64,000 nt of DNA from Haladaptatus sp. ZSTT2 (GTDB lineage: Archaea > Halobacteriota > Halobacteria > Halobacteriales > Halococcaceae). The stretch spans positions 372,001 through 436,000 of the forward strand of contig NZ_JBAMHQ010000001.1 in NCBI RefSeq assembly GCF_037081775.1, given 5' to 3'. The notes beneath the pieces are model-generated. The model ran no database searches and was not told where the DNA came from. It was given only the letters and a program-made list of their open reading frames with translations. The translations under genes and the position numbers were made by a program. Shown piece after piece: positions 1 through 9,014 of this stretch (positions are counted from its first letter, which is position 1; each line of letters opens with the position of its first letter).

Positions 1-1
1 G

Positions 2-688
2 CTGCCGGCAGCGGTCGTCGGCGGGAACTTAGAAACCTCCCAGCGCGTGACCGACGTGGTGCTCGGCGCGTTCGGCGGACAGGTCCCAGAGCGCGTCGTC
101 GCCGCCTGTCAGGGCACGATGAACAACATCACCTTCGGGGGCACTGACCCCCGCGACGGCTCGCCGTACGCCTTCTACGAGACCCAAGGCGGCGGCTTCG
201 GCGGTCGTACAGGCAAAGACGGCATGGATGGCGTCCACGTCCACATGTCGAACACGATGAACACGCCAATTGAGGTACTGGAGACGGCCTACCCACTGCG
301 GGTGACGCGCTACGAACTGCGCCAAGATTCGGGCGGTGCAGGTGAGTTCCGCGGCGGCCTCGGCCTCCGCAGAGACATTCAGGTGCGCGATCACCGCGCG
401 ACGTTCAGCCTGCTCGCAGACCGCCACGTCAACGCCCCTTACGGACTTGCGGGCGGCGAGTCGGGCGGCACCGGCGCAGCCTACCTCACCGACGACGGCG
501 AGGAGACGAAGCTGCCCCAGAAATCGACGCACAACCTCGAACCCGGCCAGACCGTGAGCGTGCGGACGCCGGGTGCGGGTGGCTACGGCACCCCCGAAGA
601 CCGCGACCCCGAGGCAATCGCCCGGGACGTGCGGCTCGGCAAGGTGTCTGCCGAATTCGCCCGCGAACACTACGATTACGAGGACTAG
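2..688 (+). CDS. Hydantoinase B / acetone carboxylase alpha-type subunit (C-terminal part)
   Basis: The reading frame is open from base 2, so the gene begins upstream of the window. The visible ~228 residues start LPAAVVGGNLETSQRV and include the glycine-rich stretch QGGGFGGRTGKDGMDGVHVHMSNTMN cut here as residues ~60-85, then RYELRQDSGGAGEFRGG, all typical of the HyuB family. Family members cleave hydantoins or 5-oxoproline with ATP, together with a HyuA subunit, which would be expected upstream. The gene stops 4 nt before the MFS gene, so the two are probably cotranscribed with the liv genes. The exact substrate cannot be read from the sequence. Confidence 0.85.
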   Translation: MPAAVVGGNLETSQRVTDVVLGAFGGQVPERVVAACQGTMNNITFGGTDPRDGSPYAFYETQGGGFGGRTGKDGMDGVHVHMSNTMNTPIEVLETAYPLRVTRYELRQDSGGAGEFRGGLGLRRDIQVRDHRATFSLLADRHVNAPYGLAGGESGGTGAAYLTDDGEETKLPQKSTHNLEPGQTVSVRTPGAGGYGTPEDRDPEAIARDVRLGKVSAEFAREHYDYED

Positions 689-692
689 ACAC

Positions 693-1850
693 ATGACCAG
701 CGCACCTGCACGGACGCTCAAGTACGCCCCTCACCTCGCAATGGGAACCGTTGGGTACGTGACGTTCGCGTACGCCGCCGTCCCGGACGTGCTCATGGCG
801 AAGTACGACGTGGGGTTTACCGCCGTTGGCTTGCTCATGAGCGCGGCGCTCGTCTCGTTCGTCCTCGTGCAGGTGCCCGCGAGCCACCTCGTCGCCCGGT
901 TTGCGACGACCCGCCTGCTGTTCGGCGCGATGGTGTTTCACGCCGTCTTCGCCGTCGCCCTCGATTTCGCGACGAGCTACGAGACCCTCCTCGTCCTTCG
1001 GGCGTGCTGGGGACTCGCCGGTGGGTTCGTCCTCTCGGTCGGTGCGACGCACATCGCGCGGCTCTACGCTGGCACGTCCGCGACGCGCCACCAGGGCGTG
1101 TTCGGTGGGATGCTTACCTTCGGCGGCGCAATCGGCTTCGCCGCCGCCCCCACGCTCATCGAGGTTGGCTTGCTGCACAGCCCGGGCGCGCTGCTTTCCG
1201 TACCGGCGCTCGTCGCACTCTGGCGCGAGCGTCACGACGCACAGACGGCCCCCTCAGGGGAGAGGACCCGCGAAACCCTGTCATCCGTCCTCTCCCCGTC
1301 GGTCGTCCTCGCGTCACTTTGTTACATTGCGATTATCAGTTCATACATCACGCTCTCTACGTTCATCACGGCGTTCGCTACGGATTTGAACGTCACCGGC
1401 CCGCTCAACGTGGTCGTGTTGCTCACGGCGACCGCCGGGCGCATCGCCGGTGGCACCATCGTCTGGCAATGGTCGCTTGGCGACCCGTGGTTTATCGGCG
1501 GTGCAACCGCTGTCGCCGCAGTCTGTTTTGGCGCACTCGCCGTCCTCTCGCCGTCGCCGCTCTTGCTCATCTTGCCAGTCGTGGCGATGCTCGCCGTGTC
1601 GGTTCCCTTCGGCGCAGTGTTCAACGTCGCCGCCGGAGCGACGCTCTCTGCGGGGACGGCTATCGCGGTCGTCGTCGCGGCGGGAAACGTTGCGGCCCTG
1701 ATTTTGCCCGCGGTCACGGGCGCGCTCCGCGACGCAACCGGCGAGTACGCGAGTGGATTCGTCCTGCTCGCCGCGCTCAACCTCGTCGCGCTCGTCGCGG
1801 CCACTTTACTCGGCACGAAACAGTTCTCACCCCAGATTCAGCACTCATGA
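693..1850 (+). CDS. MFS transporter
   Basis: A 385-residue very hydrophobic protein with about 12 predicted membrane segments in two halves, separated by a charged loop near residues 180-195 (RERHDAQTAPSGERTRE). The length and the layout fit the major facilitator superfamily. The ATG at 693 was chosen because it follows the hydantoinase-B stop by 4 nt and begins just before the first membrane segment; longer readings run into the upstream gene. Its position between a hydantoinase subunit and an amino-acid-type ABC transporter suggests uptake or export of the same compound or its product, but this is inference. Confidence 0.8.
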   Translation: MTSAPARTLKYAPHLAMGTVGYVTFAYAAVPDVLMAKYDVGFTAVGLLMSAALVSFVLVQVPASHLVARFATTRLLFGAMVFHAVFAVALDFATSYETLLVLRACWGLAGGFVLSVGATHIARLYAGTSATRHQGVFGGMLTFGGAIGFAAAPTLIEVGLLHSPGALLSVPALVALWRERHDAQTAPSGERTRETLSSVLSPSVVLASLCYIAIISSYITLSTFITAFATDLNVTGPLNVVVLLTATAGRIAGGTIVWQWSLGDPWFIGGATAVAAVCFGALAVLSPSPLLLILPVVAMLAVSVPFGAVFNVAAGATLSAGTAIAVVVAAGNVAALILPAVTGALRDATGEYASGFVLLAALNLVALVAATLLGTKQFSPQIQHS

Positions 1851-1884
1851 TTCGGAACACCACCCACACGGACGCACAGACCGC

Positions 1885-1892
1885 GGAGGTGA
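1885..1892 (+). promoter_or_regulatory. Shine-Dalgarno site for livH
   Basis: GGAGGTGA lies 7 nt before the ATG at 1900. It fixes the start of the permease gene and shows that this gene inside the operon is translated with a leader, unlike the many leaderless genes nearby. Confidence 0.7.
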
Positions 1893-1899
1893 CCCGCTG

Positions 1900-3102
1900 A
1901 TGGCATCGGCGGGCCTCCTCGACGCGATTTTACAGGGATTAATTACGGGCACGATTATTGCAGCGGGCGCACTTGGCCTCTCGCTCATCTACTCCATCGC
2001 GGAAGTCCCGAACTTCGCCCACGGCGACATGATTACCATCGGCGCGTATCTGACGCTCGCGCTCAACAAACCCGGTGCGGTGCCGTTCGTCCCCGACTTC
2101 GGGGGCCTGCCGCTCGTCGCGGCTGGCATCGTCGGCATCACCGTCGCCGGAGGAACTGGCGCGGTGTACGAACTCGCCATCTTCCGCAGGTTCCGGTCGA
2201 AAGGCGCAGACCTCATCACGATGGTCATCGTCTCGCTCGGCCTCGCGCTCGTGTTGCGCAACGTCGTGTTGTTCCTTGTCGGTTCGGGGAATATCAACTA
2301 CAACACCGAACGCGTGACGAACACGAACGTCGAACTCTACCTGACTGGCAACGGCCTCAGCGTCCAGACGGTTCAACGCCAAGCGGGCGACCTCGTCACC
2401 CTCGGCGAATGGGGCTACGGCTGGCTCAGCCTCCTCGTCATCGTCGGCGTCGCCATCGCCGCAGGCGTCGCCGTGTATCGCTGGCGCACCGACGACACGG
2501 GCTTCGAGACGGTACACCTCGTCTCGCCGCGAGTTCTCGGCGTCGCTGCTGGTGTCGCCACGCTCGCCGTGCTTGCAACCGTGCTGCAAGGCGCACCCCA
2601 CGCCATCGACGCGGCGGCGTGGTCTACGAGCGTCGGCGTGAGCATCAAGTACGGCGTCATCCTCGGGCTGACGCTCGTCACGATGCTTGCGATGAACCTC
2701 CTGCTCAAGGGAACCCGGACGGGTCGGGCGATGCGCGCGACGGCGGACAACATGGCGCTCGCGGAGATTCGCGGCGTGAACATCGACCGCATCCAGCTCG
2801 TTGTGTGGGTCATCGCGGCGCTGCTCACCGCGCTCGCGGGGATTCTGACCGGCTGGTTTGCGAGCAACCTGAACCCGAATATGGGCTTTTCCCTCCTCCT
2901 TCCCATCTTCGCCGCCGTCATCATGGGCGGGATCACCTCGCCGTACGGCGCGGTACTCGCCAGTCTCATCATCGGCGTCTCGATGGACGTGGGCGTGTTC
3001 TTGCTGCCTGCTGAGTTTGCGACCTACCGGACGGCAATCGCCTTCGTCATCCTCATCGCAGTGTTGCTTGTGAAACCTGAGGGTCTGTGGGGTGATGTCT
3101 GA
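1900..3102 (+). CDS. livH: Branched-chain amino-acid-type ABC transporter permease (LivH), enlarged
   Basis: A 400-residue membrane protein with the LivH hallmarks: GLSLIYSIAEVPNFAHGD near residue 25, and GRAMRATADNMALAEIRGV before the C-terminal membrane segments. With LivM it forms the channel of an importer for amino acids or related compounds. It is about 100 residues longer than the usual ~290-residue LivH. The extra part (about residues 135-240) holds added membrane segments and a charged loop (YRWRTDDTGFETVHL). The GGAGGTGA site before 1900 supports the start. The stop overlaps the livM start (TGATG). Confidence 0.9.
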   Translation: MASAGLLDAILQGLITGTIIAAGALGLSLIYSIAEVPNFAHGDMITIGAYLTLALNKPGAVPFVPDFGGLPLVAAGIVGITVAGGTGAVYELAIFRRFRSKGADLITMVIVSLGLALVLRNVVLFLVGSGNINYNTERVTNTNVELYLTGNGLSVQTVQRQAGDLVTLGEWGYGWLSLLVIVGVAIAAGVAVYRWRTDDTGFETVHLVSPRVLGVAAGVATLAVLATVLQGAPHAIDAAAWSTSVGVSIKYGVILGLTLVTMLAMNLLLKGTRTGRAMRATADNMALAEIRGVNIDRIQLVVWVIAALLTALAGILTGWFASNLNPNMGFSLLLPIFAAVIMGGITSPYGAVLASLIIGVSMDVGVFLLPAEFATYRTAIAFVILIAVLLVKPEGLWGDV

Positions 3103-4556
3103 TGGCGCTTGCTGATTTCTTCATCAGTCTCATGACGTTCGTCACCATCTACAGCCTCTTCGCGCTGGGGTTGAACGTCAAGTTCGGCTTTACCGGCCTC
3201 ATTGACTTCGGGCACGTCGCCTACTTCATGATTGGCGCGTACGTCACCGTCTTCCTCGCAATGCCCGCGGGCATCTCATCGACCTACGAAGGACTCTCCG
3301 GGCTCGGCCTCGCCACCATGTTCGCCGGTGTTCCGGGTGGCGACCTGCTCGGATGGGGACTCGCGCTCGTCCTCGGTATGCTCGCCGCGGCACTCGTCTC
3401 GCTGCTCGTCGGGATTCCGACCATCCGACTGCGCGAGGACTATCTGGCGATTACCGCTCTCGGCATTGCGACCATCCTGAACGCCGTGTTCCACAACGAA
3501 CGCTGGCTGTTCAACGGCGCGTTCGGAATTCGTGAGATTCCACGCCCGCTCGCTGGTGTGTTCCCAATCGGAACGGGAAGCTTCCAGCTCAACCTGCTCA
3601 TCTTTGGCCTGCCTTCGGTGCTCGCACTCGGCTACGTGGGCTATCGCACGGTGAAGGTCGTCCGACCGCTCTCGGCGCGCGAAGCCACGCTTGGCGTGGG
3701 AGCTACGCTCGCACTCGCGGGGAGTCTCATCTTCGTCATCACGACGATGCTCGGACTCGTCGTGAACCTCGGCATTTTCTCGCTCAACGTGGACAACACC
3801 ATCGCGTTCCTCTTGCTCGTGGGTGCGGTGGTGCTCGGACGACAGGCGCTCCGCGAAACCGACCACGTCGGCTCGCTTCTCGCGCTCGTTTCGGCCATCC
3901 TGTTCAGTCTGTGGTATCTCGGCCAACCGCTCGTCGAACTCGTCACTGAGGGCAACACGAGCGACCTGCTGCTCAACCTGTTCTGGCTTTACGACGCGAA
4001 CGCCGGAAGCGCAGGCGGCCTTGACTACGACCGCTTTTTCTTCCTGTTTACGCTCGTCCTCCTCGCGGGCGCATACTGGTGGGTCCAGCGTACCGTGAAC
4101 AGCCCGTACGGGCGCGTCCTGCGGGCGGTTCGTGACGACGAAACCGTGCCGGAGGCGCTCGGAAAGCCGACCTTCCGCTACAAGATTCAGAGTCTGATGT
4201 TCGGCTCTGCGCTCGCCGGAGCGGCCGGTGGGCTGTGGGCCGCGAACATCGGCTTCATCGACCCGACGCAGTTCGCCTCAACGGTGACGTTCTTCGCCTA
4301 CACGGCCGTCATCATCGGCGGGACGGCGAACAATCGCGGGGTTATCCTCGGGACTGCCGTGTTCTGGGTCATCAACTCGGGGACGCGCTTCCTCGATGAC
4401 TTCTTCCCGAGCGAGTACGCCCAACAGCTCGCCGCACTCCGTCTCATCCTCATCGGGGCGCTGCTCATCGTCATCCTCTACTACCGGCCGGAGGGGATGC
4501 TCGGCGAGCAGGACTACGACATCGACCTTGGCCGGGGAGGTGTGAGCGATGACTGA
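3102..4556 (+). CDS. livM: Branched-chain amino-acid-type ABC transporter permease (LivM), enlarged
   Basis: A 484-residue permease. Family motifs are ALGLNVKFGFTGLIDFGHVA near residue 20, the IPTIRLREDYLAITALGIA segment near residue 105, and YGRVLRAVRDDETVPEALGK near residue 335. It pairs with LivH to form the membrane channel. It is over 100 residues longer than the second LivM in this window (359 residues). The extra piece (about 180-310) contains additional hydrophobic segments, including LLLVGAVVLGRQALRE. The start overlaps the livH stop and the end overlaps livG by 8 nt, indicating one operon and translational coupling. Confidence 0.9.
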   Translation: MALADFFISLMTFVTIYSLFALGLNVKFGFTGLIDFGHVAYFMIGAYVTVFLAMPAGISSTYEGLSGLGLATMFAGVPGGDLLGWGLALVLGMLAAALVSLLVGIPTIRLREDYLAITALGIATILNAVFHNERWLFNGAFGIREIPRPLAGVFPIGTGSFQLNLLIFGLPSVLALGYVGYRTVKVVRPLSAREATLGVGATLALAGSLIFVITTMLGLVVNLGIFSLNVDNTIAFLLLVGAVVLGRQALRETDHVGSLLALVSAILFSLWYLGQPLVELVTEGNTSDLLLNLFWLYDANAGSAGGLDYDRFFFLFTLVLLAGAYWWVQRTVNSPYGRVLRAVRDDETVPEALGKPTFRYKIQSLMFGSALAGAAGGLWAANIGFIDPTQFASTVTFFAYTAVIIGGTANNRGVILGTAVFWVINSGTRFLDDFFPSEYAQQLAALRLILIGALLIVILYYRPEGMLGEQDYDIDLGRGGVSDD

Positions 4557-5322
4557 TATCCAGAATCCAATCCTCGACATTCAGGGCTTAGAAAAGCACT
4601 TTGGTGGGATTACCGCCATCGACGGCCTCGACATGCAAGTCGGCGACGGCATCACCGGCCTCATCGGCCCGAACGGCGCGGGAAAGACGACCTTCTTCAA
4701 CTGCGTCACGGGCTTTCTCACGCCGAATGCAGGCAGCGTCACCTTCGCGGGGACGGACATCACTGGCAAGCGACCGTCTGCAATCGCGGACGAGGGGTTG
4801 GTTCGGACGTTCCAGATTCCGCGCGAACTGCCGGAGATGACCGTCCGCGAGAACCTGCAACTCGCACCGAAAGCCCAGAGCGGTGAGAACCTCGCCACGG
4901 CGTGGCTTCGCGGCGACTCGTTCGCGGAGGACGAACGCCGCGTCCGTCGGAAGGCGGCGGAGATGGCCGAGTTCTTGGAAATTGACCACGTCCTCGACGC
5001 GAAAGCCGGGACGCTTTCGGGCGGGCAGCGAAAACTGCTCGAACTCGCCCGCGTCCTGCTCACCGAACCGGACATGGTTCTCCTAGACGAACCACTCGCG
5101 GGCGTGAATCCGACGCTCGAACGCAAGATTCTCGCGCGTATCCACGACCTCGAAGCGGAGGGGTACAGCTTCCTCTTCATCGAACACGACATCGACATCA
5201 TCATGGAAACCTGCGAACGCGTCGTCGTCATGCACCAAGGACAGGTGCTCACGGCGGGCGAACCGGAGGCGGTAAAGCACGACGAACGCGTCATCGAGGC
5301 CTACCTCGGGGAGGAGGTCTGA
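4549..5322 (+). CDS. livG: ABC transporter ATP-binding protein LivG
   Basis: 257 residues with Walker A GPNGAGKTT (40-48), signature LSGGQ (156-160), Walker B MVLLDE (176-181) and the LivG-type RTFQIPRELPEMTVRENL segment (86-103). It is one of the two ATPases that power the LivHM channel. It overlaps livM by 8 nt and its TGA is followed at once by the livF ATG. Confidence 0.92.
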   Translation: MTDIQNPILDIQGLEKHFGGITAIDGLDMQVGDGITGLIGPNGAGKTTFFNCVTGFLTPNAGSVTFAGTDITGKRPSAIADEGLVRTFQIPRELPEMTVRENLQLAPKAQSGENLATAWLRGDSFAEDERRVRRKAAEMAEFLEIDHVLDAKAGTLSGGQRKLLELARVLLTEPDMVLLDEPLAGVNPTLERKILARIHDLEAEGYSFLFIEHDIDIIMETCERVVVMHQGQVLTAGEPEAVKHDERVIEAYLGEEV

Positions 5323-6021
5323 ATGCTCGAAATCGCGAATCTCGACGCGGGCTACGGTGACCTCCAGATTCTCACCGACGTGGACATGGTGGTCGAAGCC
5401 GGCGAGTACGTGACAATTGTCGGGCCGAACGGCGCGGGCAAATCGACCGCGATGAAGTCCGTCTTCGGCCTGACGACGCACATGGGCGGCAGCGTCTCGT
5501 TTCGCGACGAACAGATTCAGGGCGTGGACACGCCTGAGATTATCCAGCGGGGGATTGGTTTCGTCCCGCAGTCGGACAACATCTTCCCGACGATGACCGT
5601 CCAAGAGAATCTGGAGATGGGCGCGTACATCGACGACAGCGAGACGCAGGCGGCCATCGACGCCGTCTTCGAGCGGTTCCCCATCCTCGAAGAACGCAAG
5701 CGCCAGCGCGCCGGAACGATGTCCGGCGGCCAGCGCCAGATGCTCGCGATGGGCAGTGCGCTGATGCTCGAACCGGAGTTGCTGTTGCTCGACGAACCAT
5801 CCGCCGGGCTTGCCCCGGATTTGGTCGATGAGATGTTCGACAAAATCGACGAAATCAACGAGGCGGGCACCGCGATTCTGATGGTCGAGCAGAACGCGAA
5901 GGAAGCACTCCGCCGGTGTGACCGCGGCTACGTTCTCGTAAACGGTGAGAACGCCTACGACGGGCCGGGCGACGAATTACTGGCAGACGAAGAGGTTCGC
6001 CAGCGGTTCCTCGGAGGCTAA
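5323..6021 (+). CDS. livF: ABC transporter ATP-binding protein LivF
   Basis: 232 residues with Walker A GPNGAGKST (34-42), signature MSGGQ (133-137) and Walker B LLLLDEP (153-159). The short length and VEQNAKEAL near the C terminus are typical of LivF, the second ATPase of HAAT-family importers. It starts directly after the livG stop, preceded by GGAGG within the end of livG. It is the last gene of the operon. The periplasmic-type binding protein LivK is not in this part of the window and may lie upstream. Confidence 0.92.
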   Translation: MLEIANLDAGYGDLQILTDVDMVVEAGEYVTIVGPNGAGKSTAMKSVFGLTTHMGGSVSFRDEQIQGVDTPEIIQRGIGFVPQSDNIFPTMTVQENLEMGAYIDDSETQAAIDAVFERFPILEERKRQRAGTMSGGQRQMLAMGSALMLEPELLLLDEPSAGLAPDLVDEMFDKIDEINEAGTAILMVEQNAKEALRRCDRGYVLVNGENAYDGPGDELLADEEVRQRFLGG

Positions 6022-6069
6022 GTCGGTGACTCCGACAACGGTAAAAGCCGCGCCCCTGTAACGGAGGTG

Positions 6070-7356
6070 ATGAGTGAGTCCGCGGAGCCGTCCCCCGCAG
6101 AAGGCAGCGTGCGCGTCGTGGGGACAGCCCACGTCTCCGCCGACAGCGTTGCCGAAGTAGAGCAGGTCATCGACGACAAACGCCCGGACGTGGTCGCCGT
6201 CGAACTCGACGAGGGGCGCTATCGCCAACTCAAAGGCGAGACGCCAGACAACCTCGACGCAAGCGACCTGCTCCACGGAAACACGGTGTTTCAGTTTCTC
6301 GCCTACTGGCTGCTTTCGTACATTCAGACCCGGATGGGCGAGCGCTTCGACATCAAGCCCGGCGCGGACATGATGGCGGCGGTCGAAACCGCAGAGTCGT
6401 TGGGAATCAATGTCGCGCTGGTTGACCGCGACATCCAAGTGACCATCCAGCGCTTCTGGGCGCGGATGACCTTCCTCGAGAAGCTCAGGATGCTCTGGCA
6501 GTTGACCGTCGGCCTCGCCGGATTCGGTGACGAGGCAGAAGACATCGACATGGACGACCTGACCAACGCAGACGTGGTCACCGCGATGATGGCTGAGTTC
6601 CGTCGCTTTTCGCCGGGCGGGGCAGAGGCCCTGATTGACGAACGCGACGCCTTCATCGCCCACCGCCTCGTGGCGCTGCGCGAACAGGGCTTCGACGTGG
6701 TCGCAATCGTCGGCGCGGGCCACCGCGCAGGGATTCTTGGCTACCTCGAAAACCCGGCAACGCTCCCGCCGATGCAGAGTCTCGTCGGCGTCCAGAAGAA
6801 GCGATTTTCTGTGTACAAGGCGTTTGGCTACCTGTTCACGCTCGGCTTTCTCGTGTTCTTCATCCTGCTCGCGATGGCAGGCGCACGCAACGGCTTCCTG
6901 CTCGAACTGTTCGTCGCCTTCTTCCTGATAAACGGGATTTTCTCGTTCACGCTCGCCAAACTCGCCGGTGCCCACTGGTCAAGTGCGACCGTTGGCGGAG
7001 CCGTGGCGTGGATGACGAGCGTGAATCCGTTGCTCGCACCGGGTTGGTTTTCGGGCTACGTCGAACTTCGCTACACGAGCGTCAACATCACGGACATCGG
7101 CAAACTCAACGACATCCTCTCTGACGAGGACAGCCCAATGGGCGAACTGTGGTCGCGGATGAAAGCCGTCCCGCTGTTCCGGCTTATCCTCATCGTGGCG
7201 ATGACCAACATCGGCAGCATGATTGCGAGCGTGCTGTTCGCCTTCGTCGTCCTGCCGTACATGGCCGCTGACGTCGGCGGTATAGACGGCGTCGCCCGGC
7301 TGATGGTACAGGGCGCAGAAAACAGCGCAGACCTCATCTTGAGGCAGTTTACATGA
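6070..7356 (+). CDS. TraB/PrgY-family membrane protein
   Basis: 428 residues. The N-terminal half carries the TraB domain: VRVVGTAHVSADSVAEVE (about 13-30), VAVELDEGRYRQL, and VAIVGAGHRAGI near residue 220, which resemble a GX2H-type hydrolase core. The C-terminal third has four or more membrane segments. TraB proteins are linked to turnover or inhibition of peptide signals in bacteria; the archaeal role is unknown. ATG 6070 is preferred over the adjacent GTG at 6067. Its stop overlaps the ATG of the next gene, a membrane protease, suggesting a shared job in membrane protein or peptide processing. Confidence 0.8.
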   Translation: MSESAEPSPAEGSVRVVGTAHVSADSVAEVEQVIDDKRPDVVAVELDEGRYRQLKGETPDNLDASDLLHGNTVFQFLAYWLLSYIQTRMGERFDIKPGADMMAAVETAESLGINVALVDRDIQVTIQRFWARMTFLEKLRMLWQLTVGLAGFGDEAEDIDMDDLTNADVVTAMMAEFRRFSPGGAEALIDERDAFIAHRLVALREQGFDVVAIVGAGHRAGILGYLENPATLPPMQSLVGVQKKRFSVYKAFGYLFTLGFLVFFILLAMAGARNGFLLELFVAFFLINGIFSFTLAKLAGAHWSSATVGGAVAWMTSVNPLLAPGWFSGYVELRYTSVNITDIGKLNDILSDEDSPMGELWSRMKAVPLFRLILIVAMTNIGSMIASVLFAFVVLPYMAADVGGIDGVARLMVQGAENSADLILRQFT

Positions 7357-7949
7357 ATTTTAGCGCAAAAGAAATCCAAGACCTCGTCGTCGCGTGGATT
7401 GCCCTCGGCGTGGCGTTTACGTTTTTCCTCGCCGGGCCAAGTATCGTTCAATCAGCTCAATTGCCGCTCGTCATCGGCGTGAGTATGCTCACCGTCGGCA
7501 TCGGCTTCCTCCTCCACGAGTTGGCCCACAAGGTGACGGCCATCCGCTTTGGGCAGGTCGCGGAGTTTCGCGCCGACTACGGCATGCTAATGCTCGCCGT
7601 CGCGGCCGGACTCGCAGGCTTCCTCTTTGCCGCGCCGGGAGCCGTGTATCACGCCGGACGCAACGTCACCAAGCGCGAAAATGGCCTGATTGCCCTCGCC
7701 GGGCCGGTCACGAACCTCCTGCTCGCGGCCGTATTCGCGCCGCTCGCGTTCGGCGTGGGCGGCGCGCTTGGCTACGTTGGGCAACTCGGCTTGACCATCA
7801 ACCTCCTGCTCGCAGGATTCAACATGCTTCCCTTTGGCCCGCTCGACGGCAAGAGCGTGTTTCGGTGGAGCAAACTCGTGTTCCTCCTCGTGTTCCTCCC
7901 GAGTGCGGCCCTCGCGCTCCTCGCGCTGTTCCGATTCGGCCTCACGTAA
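7353..7949 (+). CDS. M50 (site-2-type) intramembrane metalloprotease
   Basis: 198 residues, almost all hydrophobic. The zinc site is HELAH at 55-59 inside a membrane segment. The third ligand is likely D165 in NMLPFGPLDG (157-166). No PDZ domain is present. This compact layout fits archaeal M50 proteases, which cleave membrane-spanning substrates. Its ATG overlaps the traB stop by 4 nt, so the two are translationally coupled. Confidence 0.85.
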   Translation: MNFSAKEIQDLVVAWIALGVAFTFFLAGPSIVQSAQLPLVIGVSMLTVGIGFLLHELAHKVTAIRFGQVAEFRADYGMLMLAVAAGLAGFLFAAPGAVYHAGRNVTKRENGLIALAGPVTNLLLAAVFAPLAFGVGGALGYVGQLGLTINLLLAGFNMLPFGPLDGKSVFRWSKLVFLLVFLPSAALALLALFRFGLT

Positions 7950-7976
7950 CGAGGCCGAGGAATCGGAGTCCTTTTT
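7938..7976 (+). terminator. Candidate terminator after the traB-M50 operon
   Basis: Inverted repeat GGCCTC (7938-7943) / GAGGCC (7951-7956) spans the stop codon of the protease gene, followed by TTTTT at 7972-7976. Archaeal termination depends mainly on the T-run, so the hairpin may be incidental. Confidence 0.4.
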
Positions 7977-8000
7977 GTTCCATCCAACCCGCTCTCAGGC

Positions 8001-8984
8001 ATGACCGACGAGGACGCAGAGGAACTTACGTACTCGAAGGCGGGCGTGGACATCGACGCGAGCGAACAAGCAACCGCAGCGCTCATCGGCGCTGTTGGCG
8101 ACCTAGCAGGCGATTACGCGGGCGTCGTCGATATTGGCGACCGCTATCTCGGGCTTGCGACCGACGGCGTGGGGACGAAACTCCTCGTCGCGGAGGAACT
8201 TCACGACTACTCCACTATCGGCATCGACTGCATGGCGATGAACGCGAACGACCTCGTTGCCGCGGGCATCGAACCGGTCGCATTTGTCGATTATCTCGCC
8301 ATCGACGTACCGAACGACGAGATCGCAGAGCAGGTTGGCAAAGGCCTCGCTGAGGGCGCAAAGCAGGCGGGCGTCGCGCTCGTCGGCGGCGAAACTGCGG
8401 TGATGCCAGACGTCATCAAAGGCCTCGACCTCGCGGGGACGTGCGCCGGACTCGCACCGAAAGACGCGATGTTCCCCGGTGAAGCCGAGGTTGGCGATGC
8501 GCTCGTAGGCTTCCCGTCTTCTGGGGTTCACTCGAACGGCCTCACCCTCGCGCGGACGGCCGCCACGCGAAATCACAGTTACACCGACCCATTCCCAGGC
8601 GACGAGTCGAAGTCCGTGGGCGAAGTACTGCTCACGCCGACGCGGATTTATGCTGACATCCTCCCAGCACTCAGAGAGCACCACACCCACGCCGCAGCCC
8701 ACGTCACGGGTGGCGGCTGGACGAACCTCACGCGCATGGGCGACCACCACTACGAAATCACGGACGCCTTCGAGCCACAGCCGGTGTTCGAGTTCATCCA
8801 GCGTGAAGGCAAGGTCGCAGACGAGGAGATGTACCGGACGTTCAACATGGGCACCGGCTTCGTCGTCGCCTGCTCGCCGGACGATGCGGAGAAACTGGTC
8901 GCCGCCACCGACGACGGAAAACTCATTGGGCACGTCGAAGCCGGCGACGGTACCGTGTCGATTCGCGGCCTGACGCTCGACTAA
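8001..8984 (+). CDS. purM: Phosphoribosylformylglycinamidine cyclo-ligase
   Basis: 327 residues, normal length for PurM (AIR synthetase), which closes the imidazole ring in purine synthesis using ATP. Visible family motifs are LTYSKAGVDIDASEQA at the start, ATDGVGTKLLVAEE, GIDCMAMNANDLVAAG, LVGGETAVMPDVI, SSGVHSNGLTLAR, and HVTGGGWTNL. It stands alone here, with its own start 16 nt after the upstream T-run. Confidence 0.95.
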   Translation: MTDEDAEELTYSKAGVDIDASEQATAALIGAVGDLAGDYAGVVDIGDRYLGLATDGVGTKLLVAEELHDYSTIGIDCMAMNANDLVAAGIEPVAFVDYLAIDVPNDEIAEQVGKGLAEGAKQAGVALVGGETAVMPDVIKGLDLAGTCAGLAPKDAMFPGEAEVGDALVGFPSSGVHSNGLTLARTAATRNHSYTDPFPGDESKSVGEVLLTPTRIYADILPALREHHTHAAAHVTGGGWTNLTRMGDHHYEITDAFEPQPVFEFIQREGKVADEEMYRTFNMGTGFVVACSPDDAEKLVAATDDGKLIGHVEAGDGTVSIRGLTLD

Positions 8985-9003
8985 GTACTTCACGCACCCC
9001 TCC

Positions 9004-9009
9004 TTTTTT
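9004..9009 (+). terminator. Oligo-T stop signal after purM
   Basis: TTTTTT 20 nt after the purM stop, just before the next ATG (9015). Archaeal RNA polymerase stops on such runs. No clear hairpin precedes it. Confidence 0.35.
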
Positions 9010-9014
9010 CAGAT

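Noticed and set aside
5977-6975. Long minus-strand open frame of 332 codons under livF and traB
   Set aside because: It mirrors the TraB-like gene, has no recognisable motif, and such antisense frames are common in high-GC haloarchaeal DNA.
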